Of a stretch of 64,000 bases of DNA, positions 60,301 to 64,000 are shown in pieces. Made by a program: the position numbers and the translations under genes. The stretch comes from Polytrichum commune (Eukaryota; Streptophyta; Polytrichopsida; Polytrichales; Polytrichaceae). The DNA lies in assembly GCA_950295325.1 (NCBI GenBank), contig OX485803.1, positions 69,145,554 to 69,209,553 on the forward strand, read 5' to 3'. Each line of letters begins with the position of its first letter. Within the stretch, counting starts at the first letter, position 1. A model generated the notes under the pieces. That model was given only the letters and a program-made list of their open reading frames with translations. It did no database searches and was not told where the DNA came from.

Positions 60301-61560
60301 TGGTAGGCCCTCAAATACTTCATTCATAGCCTCCTCCAAAATTTCCTTGTATTTATATAGATTTTTATAAAAATCTAAGCATATTACCTCAAGGTCCTCA
60401 TTCTTTGTAAAACTTCCTTGGTTGTCCCTAAGTTCTGTTGTGACCGCTTGTGTGTTCTTTTGTCTAACTGATTTAAAAAACTCTCCGGTGCATTTGTCCC
60501 CTACTCTTTGTCATTATACCCTAGCCCTTATTGTCGCGCCTCTAACTTTCCTAGTTTCTATCCCTTCAATGATGCTCTTGTATTTGTTAACCTTTCCTTG
60601 CTTGTCCTCATTGTAGATATCCTCATGTAGCCTGACTATAGTTGTTTCTAAGTTTGCTCTTGCATAGAGCTCCTCTTTCTTATATTCCTTTGCCCTTTGC
60701 TTGGTAAACTGTCTATAGTATCTAGTGATATGCCTAAGTTTTGAAAAAAACGGTGCATCTGTGGGCAACCTTTCCCATATTTCTCGGAGTTTGGCCATTA
60801 TCTCTCCTTTGAGGTGTGTAGCATTCCATTTGTATGCCGATTTCCTTACCTCCCTGCTCCCAATGCTTAATTCTATTTGAACCGGGGCAAGATCCGATCT
60901 TTAGGGTATCAATGAATGAAGTATGCCCTATTATTAATTTCCATCTTGTTTTTTTCCGGTATATAAAATCTATCCAATCTAGCTAGTATACTTGCTTGAC
61001 CAACTTGGCCATTATTCCATGAGAACCTAGGGCCCCCTTGGTGTATGAAGGTATACTTAATCTGAAATGCGTTGAGCAATTCATTCCACGTGTATCTTTC
61101 TAAGTCGCTTCTACGCCTACCACAGTCATTTGATTTATCTTGTGGCCTCTCGGTCATATTGAAGTCCCCTCCAAGAATCAATTCACAATCCTTGGGTAAG
61201 GAGTCTATCATTAAATGCCAGAAGTGACGTCTATCAGTGGAAATATTGGGGGCATAAATACAAGCAACTCCTATGTTGCCTCATGCTATCCCTTCAAGTT
61301 TAATCCACACTACCCTATCATCATAGAGTGCTCCATAGTCCGTAACAAACCTTGCATATTTTTGTGCCAGAAAAACTCCTACCCCTCCTCTACCTGCTAC
61401 ATTTGGGTTAATCCAACTTCTTTCACCTGGTACGGCTTCTAACACCCAACTTGCACAACCTGGCATAAGTCTATTTCCTAAATTTTTCATGGTCTTTCCT
61501 CTTAGTTTGTGCTCTTGAATCATAACCATATCTACTTTAGGTGTTAATGCATTAATAAAA
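57384..61560 (-). pseudogene. LINE ORF2 remnant: endonuclease, reverse transcriptase, zf-RVT
   Basis: Segments in order on the minus strand: APE endonuclease (VMIQEHKLRGKTMKNLG, then CELILGGDFNMTERPQDKS with the GGDFN motif); reverse transcriptase (KRKAPGHDRALIELFHKLWP, KGFISLIPKEG, FLKLDFSKTYHKVPWRLL, RQGCPLAPYLF, and YVDD at 59509-59498); thumb/connection (LSLAGRTVICNQMLLSTLLF, YGGLGLVD); and a zf-RVT-like end (WTIWIERNNIMFNHE). Stops and frameshifts separate the segments. Cys/His ligands of the zinc-binding part are not all evident. Confidence 0.88.
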
Positions 61561-61639
61561 CACTGTTCTTGGAGATGTTTTCTGGGTCATTTAACCTCCA
61601 GATATTGTGCGTTATAATATTCCACTTCATAGTAAATGA

Positions 61640-63620
61640 ATAAGAAAGTCTCTTACTCCCTTTCCCTAACTCCCCAATGGGGATTTATTTCTATGTTCCC
61701 AAATTCTACCTTGCCTGGGTGTAAACACATGCTTGTCCAAGGCCATTAAGCTAGTTGCGCTATTGCGAATTGGTGTATTTACTTGTTGCACTTCTTGACC
61801 CTCTCTTGGTGCATTGCCTCTTGTATCTTGGGATGAGGTTGGGCTATCTAACCCTATGCTCACTAATATTTCCATATACACTTTGCCATTACTATTTAAT
61901 TGGTGTGGTTGTGTCTCAGGGATTACCTCCGTGAGAGCGTGACCGGCGGGTATAGGTAGTTCCATTCCCAAGGGCCTACTACTTACGTTGGCCCTCTCGA
62001 CGTCTGTCTGTAGGTCCACTTGTTCGTAGAGCCGTTGAAATTTTCCTCCCCTGCTGAGATTCTCAGTTGGGCTTGTATCTCTATGTGTAAGGGAGCACTC
62101 TCTCCCTGGTCTCCTCTTTTTTTCCTTTGAATTACAGGGGTTTCTCCCGTTATTTTGTCCATCCATATCTCCTTCCTCGTTTAGCTTTGTTGACTTGACT
62201 CTGTCCCTAGCCGTTCCGTCTCCCCTTTCTGAGGGGACCGGTCTTCTGTTTGTCTCTTTGGCTTCTCTGCCGGTCACTGCTCCTCGGCACCCTTCCCCGC
62301 CACTTCCCGCCCCTGGCTCACTTGGCCTTGGCCTCCCGTGCCCGCTTTCTCTAGTTGGCGTATGTGAAAGGTTGCTGCTTAGGACCTTGGCTCCACTACT
62401 TCTATCGTCCTCTCGCCTTGGTTCACCGACCTCTTCCCCTCCTATTGGTGCTTTGTTTTCCTCCGCAGCTTCGAGGGCATTACAATTTCTTTTCTGACCA
62501 CTTCTCTTAACTGGAGATCAGTTCATGGTTGTCTCGACCGCTAATTGATTTTTGTCCCCACTAGCCTCTCCGTTGGTTCCCAATTGCTAGTAATATGAGT
62601 TTTCAAAGCCTTTATGAGTTTTTCCTTTGTTTGTTATGGTTATGTTTGTCAAAGTTCCCTCACCTTATGTTGCTTCCTCCGGGTCATGTCCTTTGGTTGA
62701 TGTCTACACTGTACTTGTTGGGATGGTCTTAGTCCCATTGTGCTCCCCAATCACAGGTTTTATCTGTAGCTTCTATGGCTCTCTTCTTTGCACTGTTCAG
62801 AGGTGTCTTCTCCGGCCGTCATCCTCACCTCCCTCAGTAGTGAGTCTCTATGCGTGAGCCCTTCCTATGACCTTCCCTCATTCGTGGTTTAACTTGGTCG
62901 TTGTGTTTCTCCTTCCTTCTTGCCCGCATTTGGCTGATCACTGCTTCCTCCCGTCCCTTGAGCTCCTTCATCCTTTCCGTCGGGCCCTGATGCTCTAGTC
63001 TCCTGCCGCCATTTCGTACCCGGGTTCGCAACCACAATTGTGTTGTTTTTTTTACAGGGTTTTGTTCCTTAATGGTTTTTGTTGTGGTATGGCCTTCTCC
63101 AGCGGCAACATTGCCCGTTTTTGTGCTTCTTCCAGGTTGCCCAACTGTTTTCACAAGGACTCTGTCTTGCGAGCTGTGTTCTATGTTATGATGTGTTGTG
63201 GCGGTAGCTCTTGATTTAGGGCTTGGATCCAACAAACTTTCCGATCAAGAGTTGATCCTTCAATAATTCAATTCTTGCAAGCAACATTTCTGTATTAACT
63301 TTGAACTTAATGGCCTCTTTCCTCATTAAGAAACGGTCCACTAAAACTTCTCTCCAAGTTTGTTGGAAGGCTCTCACCACTATGTCCCTTGAAAGGGGTT
63401 AAGGTCACCTCCTGAGATATGTTGACTTGCTTATGCCAATCCTTCAATCACCACGTCTTCCATCTCAATGCCTTGCCTTTGTGCCTCTCCAGCGATCCAG
63501 CCTCCTCTCACCTCCATCATCGGATCAAAGCGTGGTGCGTTCCCGTAACGGACTTTGGAAGCAAAGGACTCCATTTTCCCTTGAACTAGGAGTCCAGGGT
63601 GTATCCCCCTCAATCATCTG
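61640..63620 (-). pseudogene. LINE ORF1 remnant (nucleic-acid-binding, DUF4283-like start)
   Basis: Near the 5' end the minus strand gives RDIVVRAFQQTWREVLVDRF then MLLARIELLKDQLLIGKFVG, the style of the DUF4283-like head of plant L1 ORF1. Downstream come charged, low-complexity frames (KEKKRRPGRECSLTHRD and others) to about 61666. The frame is broken several times. No clear CCHC knuckle was found. Confidence 0.6.
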
Positions 63621-64000
63621 ATCGCCCAGTCTTCAGATTACACATATGTGGATCTTACCACTTTGCCCCCGTAAACGTGCCTATCGTTTTGAAAACCCTG
63701 GATCTCTTGATTACAGATCTTAATACCTAACTTAGATCTAGTTTACCTTGATTTCCAAAATTGCCAAAGCACTACTCTCCTGAAGTTCCCTTGATCAGAT
63801 CTCCATGTACCCTTCAATCCTGATCTCCTAGCAACGTTTCTTCTTCCTCCGCCGCTCCATTGCCTGCTTCCCACTCTAGCCAAGGTCAACCAGATTCAAC
63901 CACCAGCATTTTTCTTCCGCTTGTAGAAGATCCTTGCGTGCTTTCACAAATATAAAATTCCCATAGAACTGACCCCTATTCCTAGTCTCCTAAACCAAGT

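Larger units (their letters stand above)
57112..63882 (-). mobile_element. Near full-length, inactivated L1-type LINE
   Basis: The 6.77-kb element is flanked by the 14-bp target duplication aggtcaaccagatt (57098-57111 and 63883-63896). The tail at the left end reads, on the minus strand, (A4-6T)n after the phrase gtctcaaaaaat. ORF1-type and ORF2-type remnants lie in the right order (ORF1 toward 63.9 kb). The 14-bp duplication, A-rich end and endonuclease before reverse transcriptase fit plant L1 elements. Many stops and frameshifts make it non-autonomous now. Confidence 0.92.

Noticed and set aside
62195-63621. Plus-strand frames of 60-100 codons in the LINE
   Set aside because: Antisense to the ORF1 remnant, proline/serine-rich by composition only.

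Overview
This window is a piece of a land-plant nuclear chromosome. Four intron-containing protein genes of plant families can be read through, with GT-AG introns, TATA and telo-box style promoter motifs and poly(A) signals. Between them lies a very dense set of plant-type transposable elements: Tourist/PIF-Harbinger-like MITEs with TTA/TAA duplications, pogo-like elements at TA, MITEs with 9-11 bp duplications, an L1-type LINE and SINE-like inserts. The species cannot be fixed from the sequence; the style of the reverse transcriptases only hints at a non-flowering lineage.

Region 0.4-10.4 kb (minus strand) holds a complete 19-exon gene for plant lysosomal/vacuolar alpha-N-acetylglucosaminidase (GH89, NAGLU/CYL1-like). 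All exon phases close to give about 817 residues with a signal peptide and both catalytic glutamates. About 0.9 kb away and divergent (11.3-15.1 kb, plus strand) is a complete four-coding-exon LIFEGUARD/BI-1-family membrane protein gene with a long intron in its 5' leader.

Region 15-36 kb is dominated by an F-box/kelch-like family. There are two apparently intact genes on the minus strand (24.8-26.95 kb and 33.2-36.1 kb), one broken copy (19.9-20.6 kb, minus), a 3'-end fragment (15.2-15.4 kb, plus) and a further scrap of 3' flank at 11.85 kb. Mixed in are a reverse-transcriptase remnant between inverted MITE copies, a possible C/D snoRNA locus (18.6-19.25 kb), a trihelix/SANT-like relic, and a 2.08-kb TTA-flanked element that contains a 349-bp tandem array with a perfect hairpin in its units.

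Region 36-57 kb has no gene I can support except a broken exon of unknown family at 55.9-56.5 kb. It is a layered transposon graveyard in which several nested insertions can be proved by comparing filled and empty copies. Region 57.1-63.9 kb is a single near full-length but inactivated LINE on the minus strand, bounded by a 14-bp target-site duplication. A 67-bp stub of the same LINE family, with its own 14-bp duplication, sits at 38.3 kb.

I see no functional cooperation between the genes. NAGLU and LIFEGUARD may share a divergent promoter region, and the F-box copies are a local duplication cluster.
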